NCBI RefSeq assembly: GCF_003865095.1
Contig: NZ_BHYK01000001.1
Location: forward strand, 62,001 to 126,000
DNA: 64,000 bases
Direction of reading: 5' to 3'
From: Clostridium tagluense
GTDB taxonomy: Bacteria > Bacillota > Clostridia > Clostridiales > Clostridiaceae
A program made the position numbers and the translations under genes. The notes beneath the pieces were generated by a model, which made no database searches, was not told where the DNA came from, and was given only the letters and a program-made list of their open reading frames with translations. Shown here one piece after another: positions 19,372 through 27,720 of the stretch (positions are counted from its first letter, which is position 1; each line of letters opens with the position of its first letter).

Positions 19372-20148
19372 TTAAGTATGTGTGGTATGTGAATTTCTTA
19401 ATTCTAAAGGAGTTTTATTATTAAGTTTTTTAAAAACAGTAGTATAATAGCTTTGACTGTTAAAACCAACAGCCACCGCTACATCTAATATAGAGAAGTT
19501 TCTATTATTTAATAGAAGCTTCTTACTTTTTTCGACCCTAATAATATTTAAATATTGAGAAAAGGTTTGGCCAGTTTCATTTTTAAATAAGCTACAAAAA
19601 TAATATTTATTTATGTTCAAATTCTTAGCTATATGGTTCAGTGTTAAGGGTTCAGAATAATGTTTGCTTATATAATTAATAGCTTTATTTATATGAGGAT
19701 TATACTTATTCACATTAAAGCAGTTTTTTTCATTAGGGAAAATAAGTAAGTCTTTAGATATAGTTTCAAGCAAGGAAAACATATGAGGTATGCAATGCTT
19801 TGGCTTATATGATAAATTTTTATATTCCATTGGACAATTTAAATAAGGCCCTAATATGCATACCACACCTTCATTATGATGTAAAGGAAAGATATAACAA
19901 GCTGCAAAGCTTATGTTATACGAACAATTAAGTGTAGATATATCTTTTTCAAAGTCATTATCATTATAAGTATTAAAATAAGTTTTAGTTTTTTCAAATG
20001 CTTTGTTTGACATAAAAAGATCATCACAATAGGATGAATAACCTGCCTTTCCCAACGTTTGTCCAGCTAAAGATACAGCTCTAATAGGTAAATTTACGCA
20101 CTGGTAAAATGTTTCTAGTATATTAGAAATTTTATATTTGTTTATCAA
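19372..20148 (-). CDS. AraC-family transcriptional regulator
   Basis: A 258-aa protein whose C-terminal 100 residues form the two helix-turn-helix units of AraC regulators (LTLNHIAKNLNINKYYFCSL and SILDVAVAVGFNSQSYYTTV, then FKKLNNKTPLELR). The N-terminal 150 residues contain several Cys and a PocR-like look (SYNISFAACYIFPLHHNEGV) and may be the sensor. It is divergent from the siderophore transporter and only about 165 bp from it, so it likely activates that operon, as YbtA-type regulators do with iron chelates. The ligand is not shown by the sequence. Confidence 0.85.
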   Translation of the reverse strand: MINKYKISNILETFYQCVNLPIRAVSLAGQTLGKAGYSSYCDDLFMSNKAFEKTKTYFNTYNDNDFEKDISTLNCSYNISFAACYIFPLHHNEGVVCILGPYLNCPMEYKNLSYKPKHCIPHMFSLLETISKDLLIFPNEKNCFNVNKYNPHINKAINYISKHYSEPLTLNHIAKNLNINKYYFCSLFKNETGQTFSQYLNIIRVEKSKKLLLNNRNFSILDVAVAVGFNSQSYYTTVFKKLNNKTPLELRNSHTTHT

Positions 20149-20227
20149 AAATATACTCCTCCTTAAAACGTCTAAATATATTTATAAAAAAGGTAAATAT
20201 ATTTAAAATAAAATGGGATTAAAATGG

Positions 20228-20252
20228 TATAGTTAATTGAGAATAATAATCA
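20228..20252 (+). promoter_or_regulatory. Fur box just downstream of -10 of siderophore operon
   Basis: TGAGAATAATAATCA at 20238-20252 matches the 7-1-7 Fur consensus TGATAATNATTATCA at 13 of 15 positions. It follows a TATAGT -10-like hexamer at 20228-20233. Iron repression of the transporter is therefore likely. Confidence 0.7.
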
Positions 20253-20314
20253 ATAGCAACTGAATGATATTGATTGTACCATTATAAGGCAGTGTGTGTC
20301 AAAAAGGAGTAAAG

Positions 20315-21268
20315 ATGAAAAAGAGATATTTAGTTTTGATTCTAGTGATTTTATCATTGGTATCTATCTTTGTTGGAGTTAAAGAGATTTCAGTTAGGGA
20401 TATAGTAAATTTAAATTCATCTAAGATAGAAGTAATATTCTTAAGCAGAGTGCCAAGGCTAATTAGCGTAATTGTAACAGGAGCAAGCCTGGGTATAGTA
20501 GGGCTTATAATGCAACAGATAACGAGAAATAAGTTTGTATCACCGACAACTGCTGGAACAGAAGATTTTGCCAAACTTGGAGTTGTAGTAGCTTTAATGT
20601 TTTTTACAGAGGCTAAATCTATAGAAAAGATGATTATAGCCTTCTTGTTTGCTTTAATTGGAACATTTATATTTATGAAGATAATAAATAGGATTAAATG
20701 TAAAAATGATATTTTTATACCATTAGTTGGGTTAATGCTTGGCGGCGTAGTGGATTCTATAAGCACTTTCTTTGCATATAAATATGACCTTGTTCAAAAT
20801 ATAGGGGCTTGGTTACAGGGGGATTTTTCAAGAATTATAAAAGGGAGATATGAGCTTTTATATTTTAGTATACCGATGCTTGTAATTGCCTTTGTATATG
20901 CAAATAAGTTTACGCTAGCGGGTATGGGGGAAGATTTTGCAACAAATCTTGGAGTTAATTATAAGGTGGTAGTTAATGTAGGCATAGTTATTGTGGCGTT
21001 AGTGTCTTCAACAGTTATTATAACCGTGGGGAACATACCATTTTTAGGACTTATAATCCCTAATATAGTAACAATTTATGAGGGTGATAACGTTAAAAAA
21101 AGTATTGTTAATATAGCTTTATTTGGAGGAGTATTTCTTTTGGCCTGTGATATTTTAAGCAGAGTGATTATATATCCTTATGAAATTCCAATAGGACTTA
21201 TTGTTGGAATAATAGGAAGCGTCATGTTCCTTTATTTAATAAAAAGGAGAGGAGTATATGGGAGTTAA
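20315..21268 (+). CDS. Iron-siderophore ABC transporter permease 1 (FecCD family)
   Basis: This is the first membrane subunit of an iron-chelate importer, similar to YclN/CeuB/FatD types. It is mostly transmembrane helices, with the family signatures LSRVPRLISVIVTGASLGIVG and GNIPFLGLIIPNIV (the loop that touches the ATPase). I chose ATG 20315 because AAAGGAG lies directly ahead; the longer GTG reading at 20294 would place that ribosome site inside the gene. It overlaps the next gene by 11 nt, so they are translationally coupled. It is regulated by the Fur box upstream and probably by the divergent AraC protein. Confidence 0.92.
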   Translation: MKKRYLVLILVILSLVSIFVGVKEISVRDIVNLNSSKIEVIFLSRVPRLISVIVTGASLGIVGLIMQQITRNKFVSPTTAGTEDFAKLGVVVALMFFTEAKSIEKMIIAFLFALIGTFIFMKIINRIKCKNDIFIPLVGLMLGGVVDSISTFFAYKYDLVQNIGAWLQGDFSRIIKGRYELLYFSIPMLVIAFVYANKFTLAGMGEDFATNLGVNYKVVVNVGIVIVALVSSTVIITVGNIPFLGLIIPNIVTIYEGDNVKKSIVNIALFGGVFLLACDILSRVIIYPYEIPIGLIVGIIGSVMFLYLIKRRGVYGS

Positions 21269-22211
21269 CAAGAAATTAGGTGTATTATCATTCATATCAT
21301 TAATAATAGTAGCATTATTTTTACTCTTTGGTCTTAATGCAAATACCTTTGAGTATGCCATTTCTAAAAGAATTCCTAAAATATTTGCAATAATACTAAC
21401 AGGTGGAGCTATAGCTGTTTCATCAATAATATTTCAAACTATATCAAGCAATAGAATATTAACACCAAGTATTTTGGGATTAGATTCCTTATATATGTTG
21501 GTTCAAACTTTTTTAGTATTTATGTTTGGCGCAAACAACATAACTGTTTTAAATAATAACATTAATTTTATTTTATCTACATTAGTCATGGTTGGGTTTT
21601 CTATTTTACTTTTTAAATTACTTTTTTTAAAGGAAAAAAGTAATATATTTCTTCTGCTACTTGTAGGAATAATATTTGGAACCTTATTTCAAAGTTTGTC
21701 ATCGTTTATGCAAATGACCATAGAGCCTAAAGCTTTTATGGCAGTACAAGACAAGATGTTTGCTAGTTTTAACAATGTAAATACTGGGATTCTTACTATT
21801 AGCATAATAATAGTGGGTTTAGTATTGTGCTATGTTTATAAATATATAAATATTTTAGATGTTATGGTATTAGGGAGAGAGCAGGCTATAAATTTAGGCG
21901 TTAATTACGATAGTATTGTGAAAAAAATGCTTATAGTTATAGGTATATTGGTTTCTATATCTACGGCATTAGTAGGCCCAATGACTTTCTTAGGACTTAT
22001 AGTTGCTAATTTAACCTATGAGGTTATGAATAACTATAAGCATAAGTATTTAATTGCTGGAGGAGCCCTAATAAGTATTATAGCACTAGTTGGAGGACAA
22101 TTTATTATTGAAAGGATGCTAAATTTCAAAACCACGCTTAGTGTAATTATAAATCTAGTTGGGGGTGTATACTTCATATACTTACTTTTAAAGGAGAATA
22201 AGTCATTATGA
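21258..22211 (+). CDS. Iron-siderophore ABC transporter permease 2 (FecCD family)
   Basis: The second membrane subunit, YclO/CeuC type, pairs with the preceding permease. It has about eight to nine transmembrane helices. SKRIPKIFAIILTGGAIAVS and GPMTFLGLIVANLTYE are the equivalents of the family loops. ATG 21258 is preceded by GGAGAGGAG inside the end of the upstream gene. Its last bases overlap the ATPase gene by 4 nt (ATGA), so this is a tightly coupled operon. Confidence 0.92.
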   Translation: MGVNKKLGVLSFISLIIVALFLLFGLNANTFEYAISKRIPKIFAIILTGGAIAVSSIIFQTISSNRILTPSILGLDSLYMLVQTFLVFMFGANNITVLNNNINFILSTLVMVGFSILLFKLLFLKEKSNIFLLLLVGIIFGTLFQSLSSFMQMTIEPKAFMAVQDKMFASFNNVNTGILTISIIIVGLVLCYVYKYINILDVMVLGREQAINLGVNYDSIVKKMLIVIGILVSISTALVGPMTFLGLIVANLTYEVMNNYKHKYLIAGGALISIIALVGGQFIIERMLNFKTTLSVIINLVGGVYFIYLLLKENKSL

Positions 22212-22963
22212 TAGAGGTTAAAAGGGTAACTAAAAAATATGGTGATAAGAGTGTTATTGAAGATATAAATTTACAGATAAAAAAGGGGAAAATAACTTCA
22301 TTTATAGGCCCAAATGGTGCCGGGAAGAGCACCTTGCTTTCAGCTATGAGTAGGCTCATTAGTAAGGACGGTGGAGAGGTTATCATAGATGGGATGGAAA
22401 TAAAAGATTGGCAAAGTAATGAGTTATCTAAAAAGATATCTATATTAAAGCAATCAAATAATATAAATATAAGGCTTACCATAAGAGAACTTGTAAGTTT
22501 TGGAAGGTTCCCTTATTGCGGAGGAACTTTATCTAAAGAAGATCTGCGATGTGTAGATGAAGCAATAGAGTATACCAAGCTTAAGGACATAGAAAACAAA
22601 TATTTAGATGAACTTAGTGGTGGGCAAAGACAAAGGGCATATATAGCTATGGTTATAGTTCAAGATACTGATTATATATTACTTGATGAGCCCCTTAACA
22701 ATCTTGATATGAAACATTCAGTTGAGATTATGAAAATATTAAGAGCACTTGTAGACGAGCTCCATAAAACTGTAGTTTTAGTTATTCATGATATAAATTT
22801 TGCAGCTTGTTATTCAGACTATATAGTGGCACTAAAGGATGGTAAAGTTGAAAAGGAGGGTATGGTTAATGAGATAATAAACAAAGAAGTACTAGAGGAC
22901 ATATATGATATGGAATTTAATATACAGAATATAAATGGAAGAAATATTTGTATATATTTTTAA
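22208..22963 (+). CDS. Iron-siderophore ABC transporter ATP-binding protein
   Basis: A 251-aa ABC ATPase that powers the two permeases. Walker A is GPNGAGKST, the signature is LSGGQRQRAYIAM, Walker B is YILLDEPLNNLD, and the switch His is in VIHDINFA. YclP/CeuD-type by context. The ATG overlaps the preceding stop by 4 nt. Confidence 0.95.
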   Translation: MIEVKRVTKKYGDKSVIEDINLQIKKGKITSFIGPNGAGKSTLLSAMSRLISKDGGEVIIDGMEIKDWQSNELSKKISILKQSNNINIRLTIRELVSFGRFPYCGGTLSKEDLRCVDEAIEYTKLKDIENKYLDELSGGQRQRAYIAMVIVQDTDYILLDEPLNNLDMKHSVEIMKILRALVDELHKTVVLVIHDINFAACYSDYIVALKDGKVEKEGMVNEIINKEVLEDIYDMEFNIQNINGRNICIYF

Positions 22964-22980
22964 AAAAAGGAGTGTTAGTA

Positions 22981-23925
22981 ATGAAAAAAAAGATAGTTTT
23001 AAGGCTAGGGTTAACAATGTTATTTATGATAGGAGCTGTGGGGTGCAGTAATGCTGGTGTAAGTAGTGATAAAAAAGAAGATAAAGCAATTGAAATTAAG
23101 GTTAAGCATAAGCTTGGAGAAACCTCAGTAAAGAAAACTCCTAAAAATGTAGTTGTGTTTGATTATGGAGTATTAGATTCTTTAGACAAGATGGGAGTTG
23201 AGGTTAAAGCATTACCGAAGTCTAATGTACCAACATACCTTAGTAAGTTTAAGGATGATAAATATACAGATGTGGGGACGCTGCAAGAACCAAATTTTGA
23301 AAAGATAAGTGAACTTAAACCAGACCTTATAGTAATAGGCGGTAGACAAGCTAAAAAATATGAGGAGTTTAAGAAAATAGCACCAACAGTTTATATGGAT
23401 ACAGATGATAAAGATTATATTGGGTCTTTCAAAACTAATATGAAGAGCTTAGCAAATATTTTTGATAAGAATGATTTTGTAGATAAAGAGTTGAAAAAAA
23501 TAGACGACAATATAAAATTTTTAAATGAAAAGTCTAAAAAAGATGGCAAAAATTCTTTAGTTATTATGGCAAGTGATGGTTCACTTAGTGCTTATGGTGA
23601 AGCTTCCAGATTTGGTATGTTGCACAAAGAATTTGGTTTTCAAGCCGTGGATAAGAATATAGAATCATCTGGTCATGGTCAGAAGATTTCCTTTGAATAT
23701 ATAGTAGAAAAAAATCCAGAATACCTATTTGTAATAGATAGAGGCGCAATTGTAGGTGGGAAGACTTCAGCAAAGCAATTTCTAGAAAATGATTTAATAA
23801 AGTCAACAAAGGCATACAAAAACAAAAATATAGTTTATCTAACTCCAGATGTATGGTACCTTTCATCAGGCGGGTTTGATTCAACTAATAAGATGATTGA
23901 GCAAGCAGGAAGTGTTCTAAAGTAG
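22981..23925 (+). CDS. Siderophore-binding lipoprotein of ABC transporter
   Basis: The extracellular substrate-binding subunit, YclQ/CeuA/FatB-like. ATG 22981 has AAAAAGGAG ahead; an in-frame start at 22948 would overlap the ATPase and place the signal peptide badly. The signal peptide ends in the lipobox AVGC, with the lipid-attachment Cys at residue 22. The body has the helical-backbone binding-protein pattern (VVVFDYGVLDSLDKMG, ISELKPDLIVIGGR, VWYLSSGGFDS). The YclQ-type family binds catecholate siderophores such as petrobactin precursors; the ligand here is not shown. No siderophore synthesis genes are in the window, so it probably scavenges foreign chelates. Confidence 0.93.
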   Translation: MKKKIVLRLGLTMLFMIGAVGCSNAGVSSDKKEDKAIEIKVKHKLGETSVKKTPKNVVVFDYGVLDSLDKMGVEVKALPKSNVPTYLSKFKDDKYTDVGTLQEPNFEKISELKPDLIVIGGRQAKKYEEFKKIAPTVYMDTDDKDYIGSFKTNMKSLANIFDKNDFVDKELKKIDDNIKFLNEKSKKDGKNSLVIMASDGSLSAYGEASRFGMLHKEFGFQAVDKNIESSGHGQKISFEYIVEKNPEYLFVIDRGAIVGGKTSAKQFLENDLIKSTKAYKNKNIVYLTPDVWYLSSGGFDSTNKMIEQAGSVLK

Positions 23926-23962
23926 CATAGACTTAATATAGTAATAATATATAGCATTTTAT

Positions 23963-23993
23963 AAAAGGTGACTTACAAAGTCACCTTTTTCTA
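23963..23993 (+). terminator. Intrinsic terminator of siderophore operon
   Basis: AAAAGGTGACTT pairs with AAGTCACCTTTT around ACA, followed by Ts. Confidence 0.9.
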
Positions 23994-24045
23994 TACTTAA
24001 ATCTGTAGTTTAGTACATTATAAGTGCTGCTGTCTTAATAAATTA

Positions 24046-24824
24046 TCAGGTATGAATGGGACGCCTTTCTTTCCCATCAATTCCATATCCCTTTGAGACA
24101 ATGGGAGCAAGGGTTGAACCCTGTTTAAAAGTTGAATTACGCATCCTAAGAGGTTTAAATATATTCTCCTGTACACTTTCGTAATATGGTTTCCCATAAA
24201 TCCTTTCTATTATATAACCTGCTAGGGAAATTCCATAATTGGAATAAGTAGCAACCTCTCCAGGTTTAAAAACTTGATTAGGTTTATATTTTCTAAGAAC
24301 CTCCTTTAATGGCTTGGATTTTTCATCTGTTGCTATAAACAAACCTGTATTCATTGTTTCAAAACCAGCTGTGTGTGTGCAGATTTTGCATAGTAATTGG
24401 GTATTTAAATTTTGGAAAATCCTGCTCAAGATATTTTGTTATAGGTGCATTCATATCAAGTTTGCAGCTCTGAACTAACTGCATTGCTGATAGAGCAACA
24501 AAAGTTTTCGATACAGAGCCAATTCTAAAGGCTTTATTCTCTTCATTTGCTAAAATTCCATTTTCCTCATCTGCATAACCATACCCGTGGCAAAGAACAT
24601 TTTTATCGTCTTTTATTATTGAAACAACTGCCCCCTTTATAGTTTTTTGTTTAATAAATTAGTTACCTCAGTTTCAACGAGACTCTTTATTTCTTTGCCA
24701 GTATTTTTTACATGTGACTCTGCATGAACCGTATTTTGTAAACCAAATAACATGCAAAATAATACAAATAAGACATTTATAATTCTTAACTTATTTGTTA
24801 ATATTTTTTCGTTAAATAACTCAT
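24046..24824 (-). pseudogene. Decayed beta-lactamase/penicillin-binding-protein-like serine hydrolase
   Basis: Three reading-frame segments together match a class C beta-lactamase-family (PF00144) exported hydrolase. The start is ATG at 24824 with GAAGGG ahead, then a signal peptide (VLFVLFCMLFGLQNTVHA). Next come the SxxK motif in FRIGSVSKTFVALSAMQLV, the Tyr-x-Asn motif in VATYSNYGISLAGYIIERIYG and RMRNSTFKQG. Frame breaks occur near the A-run at about 24804-24809, near 24640 (A-run/G-run) and in the GT-repeat near 24373 (a net 2-nt loss). The frame then stops at 24046 without the C-terminal 150 or so residues of the family. Not functional as read. Confidence 0.85.
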
Positions 24825-25050
24825 CCCTTCAACATATATTTAAATGAAATCTAATTTAAATATACAGCAAGGATTTTATTATGAATTAACTTATTTCTTA
24901 CGATTTTATAACGGATTTTTTAATTTACAAATATAGTGCGTAATTTTCAGAAGCTGCCGTGGAGTAAATTAACGACATTTCAACAAATATATAGTATACT
25001 TAAATTAGTTTGGGGTTTAAAGAATACAATAATTTAGAGGGCGTGATATT
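24825..25050. other. Intergenic region with solo repeat core
   Basis: It carries one copy of TTAACGACATTTCA at 24969-24982 without the palindromic arms seen elsewhere, and presumably the promoter of the CPBP gene. Nothing else is apparent. Confidence 0.5.
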
Positions 25051-25893
25051 ATGAAATTTTTAAGAAATATAGAAAATCAAGCTATAACTATTAAACAAAT
25101 GAGCATAATTAAAGCCTTTCTCGTAATGCTGCTAGCATTATTATTGGAATCATTAGGACAAATACCTATAGGAATTTTAAATTTATTTTTTAAACAGTAT
25201 ACAAATATAGCACCATATATAAGTTTTGCTGCAGGAGTATTAGTTTACTATTTTACTATAATTCTTTTATTAAAGTGGTATAGTAAAGATTCATGTGAAC
25301 AACCCCGTAAAAAGAGTTTAAATATAAAGAACTTTATCTATGTGGCTTTAACCATTATAGCCTTTCGTTTAGCATATGATAATAGCTTAATTTACTTGAT
25401 TGATAAGATACCTATGCCTGATTTTATAAATCAAGCATTTGAGGAATTGGCGATTTCACCTATTATATTGATACTTAGTGTTGCTGTTATAGCACCTATA
25501 TACGAGGAAGTTATTTTTAGAGGAATATTGCTAAAGGGTATGGCAAATAAAATAAATCCAACAGTAGCACTTGTAGTATCGGCATTATTTTTCGCACTAA
25601 TGCATGGAAATATTCCACAGGGCATAAATGCATTTTTGATAGGATTAATTATTGGAGCTATATATCTAAATACAGGTTCAATATATTTGTGTATATTCTC
25701 ACATTTTATAAATAATTTTGTGGTAATTACAATTTCAGGAGCCTTCCAATCAATAGACAGTAAGTATGCCATATTAATTCATGGGACAGCTTTCATTGTA
25801 GGAATTTCCATTTTAATTGCTGCCTATGGATGGTACATGCGAAATAAACCAGGAGATGTGTTAGCCATACACAAAGAATATATAGAAGTATAA
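25051..25893 (+). CDS. CPBP-family intramembrane metalloprotease
   Basis: A 280-aa polytopic membrane protein of the CAAX-protease/bacteriocin-processing (Abi) family. The diagnostic motifs are EEVIFRG (Glu-Glu-x-x-x-Arg), FFALMHGN and HFINN, which form the metal site in the membrane. Six to eight hydrophobic segments are visible. In Firmicutes such proteins serve in prenyl-protein-like cleavage, bacteriocin self-immunity or membrane signalling; the target here is unknown. No bacteriocin precursor is seen beside it. SD AGAGGGCGTG precedes the ATG. Confidence 0.88.
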   Translation: MKFLRNIENQAITIKQMSIIKAFLVMLLALLLESLGQIPIGILNLFFKQYTNIAPYISFAAGVLVYYFTIILLLKWYSKDSCEQPRKKSLNIKNFIYVALTIIAFRLAYDNSLIYLIDKIPMPDFINQAFEELAISPIILILSVAVIAPIYEEVIFRGILLKGMANKINPTVALVVSALFFALMHGNIPQGINAFLIGLIIGAIYLNTGSIYLCIFSHFINNFVVITISGAFQSIDSKYAILIHGTAFIVGISILIAAYGWYMRNKPGDVLAIHKEYIEV

Positions 25894-25904
25894 TAGTAAA
25901 TTAC

Positions 25905-25955
25905 AAAACAAGTCTTGCATTATAATTATATTTATAATGCAGGACTTGTTTATTT
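25905..25955 (+). terminator. Intrinsic terminator after CPBP gene
   Basis: A long stem, AAACAAGTCTTGCATTATA with TATAATGCAGGACTTGTTT, is followed by a T-rich tract. Confidence 0.9.
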
Positions 25956-26051
25956 TATTGGTATTTTATATGGAATGCTTGTTTTAGATTATCATAATTA
26001 TTGTTTTTAAAACCACATAATTATAATTTTAGATCAAAGGAATATATTGTT

Positions 26052-26126
26052 ATGGATGGAAAATTACTTGAAGGTTTAGCTTCTAAGAGAGTTATTATTA
26101 AAAAAAATGACGGATTAACCATATGA
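26052..26126 (+). CDS. Possible 24-aa small ORF upstream of Re-citrate synthase
   Basis: ATG 26052 is preceded by AAAGGA about 10 nt ahead and reads MDGKLLEGLASKRVIIKK before ending at TGA 26126. No family is recognised. It could be a leader peptide, a gene remnant or chance. It is the only notable content of the region 25956-26266 besides the promoter of the operon downstream. Confidence 0.25.
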   Translation: MDGKLLEGLASKRVIIKKNDGLTI

Positions 26127-26266
26127 CATTGCATAATAACTTTACAAAACTGTCTTTTGACTATATAATAATCATTAAATTGAAATTTTAATAACCATAC
26201 AATTCATAAAAGTTATAATTATATATAGTAGTTAAAAAGAAAAACAATTATCAAGGAGGATAACAA

Positions 26267-27667
26267 ATGAATAAGCTGAAAATAACAAATTATAATGATG
26301 CGCGTAGGATGGGAATGATAAATTTACAGGCGAAGCATGAACAGCAGCCTATGTTATTCAAAGATATATTCCCATACTCGGAAATTCCAAAGGTGGTTTT
26401 TGGAAGTGAGCAGATTCCAATGTTTATACCTGAAGATATTTGGATTACAGATACTACATTTAGAGATGGACAGCAGGCTATGGACACCTACACTGAGGAA
26501 CAAATCATTACAATATTTGACTATTTACATAAACTTGATAATAACTCTGGTATAATTAGACAAACTGAATTTTTTTTATACACTGAAAAGGATAGAAATG
26601 CTGCTAGGAAGTGTTTAGAGCGAGGATATAAATTTCCAGAGGTAACTTCTTGGATAAGAGCTAATAAGGAAGATTTTAAACTGGTAAAAGATATGGGACT
26701 TAAGGAAACGGGAATGCTTATGTCTTGTTCTGATTATCATATATTTAAAAAGTTAAATAAAACAAGAGAGCAGGCAATGGATTTGTATCTTTCACTTGTG
26801 GAAGAAGCCTTAGCAAATGGTATAGTTCCAAGATGTCATCTTGAAGATATAACTAGAGCTGATTTCTTTGGATTTGTAGTGCCCTTTGCACAAAAACTTA
26901 TGGAGCTTTCTAAAAAATCTGGAATTAAGATAAAAATTAGGGCCTGTGATACATTAGGACTTGGATTACCTTATTCAGGAACACAGCTACCAAGAAGTGT
27001 TCAACATATCATACATGGATTAAGAGTTTATGCCGGGGTTCCTTCGGAATATCTTGAGTGGCATGGACATAATGACTTTTATAATGTAGTACCAAATGCT
27101 ACTACAGCATGGCTTCATGGATGCTCAGCCATAAATACTTCGCTTTTTGGTATTGGGGAGAGAACAGGTAACTGCCCACTCGAAGCTATGGTTATAGAAT
27201 ACGGTCAAATAAAAGGAACTGTAAAGGATATGAATCTAAAGCTTATAACTGAAATTGGACAATACTTTGAAGGGGAATTTAAATATAGTATTCCACCTAG
27301 AACACCATTTGTAGGCAGTGAATTCAATGTTACTAGAGCGGGTATACATGCGGATGGAATATTAAAAGATGAAGAGATATATAATATTTTTGATACTGAA
27401 AAAATATTAGGTAGGCCAATTGTTGTGTCAGTTAATGAACATTCAGGACATGCAGGCATAGCAGCTTGGGTTAATACTTATTTTAGATTAGTGGAAGAAG
27501 ACAAGATAGGTAAAAAAGATGAAAGAATTAATATTATAAAAGAATGGGTAAATAAGCAATATGAGACTGGTAGAAACACTGTAATGAAAAATGAGGAGCT
27601 GGAGTCAATTGTAAAAGATGTCATTCCAGAGCTAAGCATAAAAAAACAAAACACTAAGGCCTGTTAA
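26267..27667 (+). CDS. Re-citrate synthase (isopropylmalate/homocitrate synthase-like)
   Basis: The enzyme condenses acetyl-CoA with oxaloacetate to citrate with Re stereochemistry, replacing the usual Si-citrate synthase in several clostridia. The 466-aa protein has the DRE-TIM metallolyase barrel: DTTFRDGQQA (metal Asp and Arg), RCHLEDITRAD, HGHNDFYN (metal His pair) and GIGERTGNCPLE. An N-terminal extension of about 60 residues and the absence of a LeuA regulatory domain fit the C. kluyveri enzyme rather than 2-isopropylmalate synthase. The best support is context: aconitase and isocitrate dehydrogenase follow directly. SD AAGGAGG precedes the ATG. Product feeds 2-oxoglutarate and glutamate synthesis. 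Confidence 0.88.
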   Translation: MNKLKITNYNDARRMGMINLQAKHEQQPMLFKDIFPYSEIPKVVFGSEQIPMFIPEDIWITDTTFRDGQQAMDTYTEEQIITIFDYLHKLDNNSGIIRQTEFFLYTEKDRNAARKCLERGYKFPEVTSWIRANKEDFKLVKDMGLKETGMLMSCSDYHIFKKLNKTREQAMDLYLSLVEEALANGIVPRCHLEDITRADFFGFVVPFAQKLMELSKKSGIKIKIRACDTLGLGLPYSGTQLPRSVQHIIHGLRVYAGVPSEYLEWHGHNDFYNVVPNATTAWLHGCSAINTSLFGIGERTGNCPLEAMVIEYGQIKGTVKDMNLKLITEIGQYFEGEFKYSIPPRTPFVGSEFNVTRAGIHADGILKDEEIYNIFDTEKILGRPIVVSVNEHSGHAGIAAWVNTYFRLVEEDKIGKKDERINIIKEWVNKQYETGRNTVMKNEELESIVKDVIPELSIKKQNTKAC

Positions 27668-27720
27668 AACTGGTTAGATATTTTAAGCTTAAATTATATA
27701 AGAATAAATGGAGGGATATC

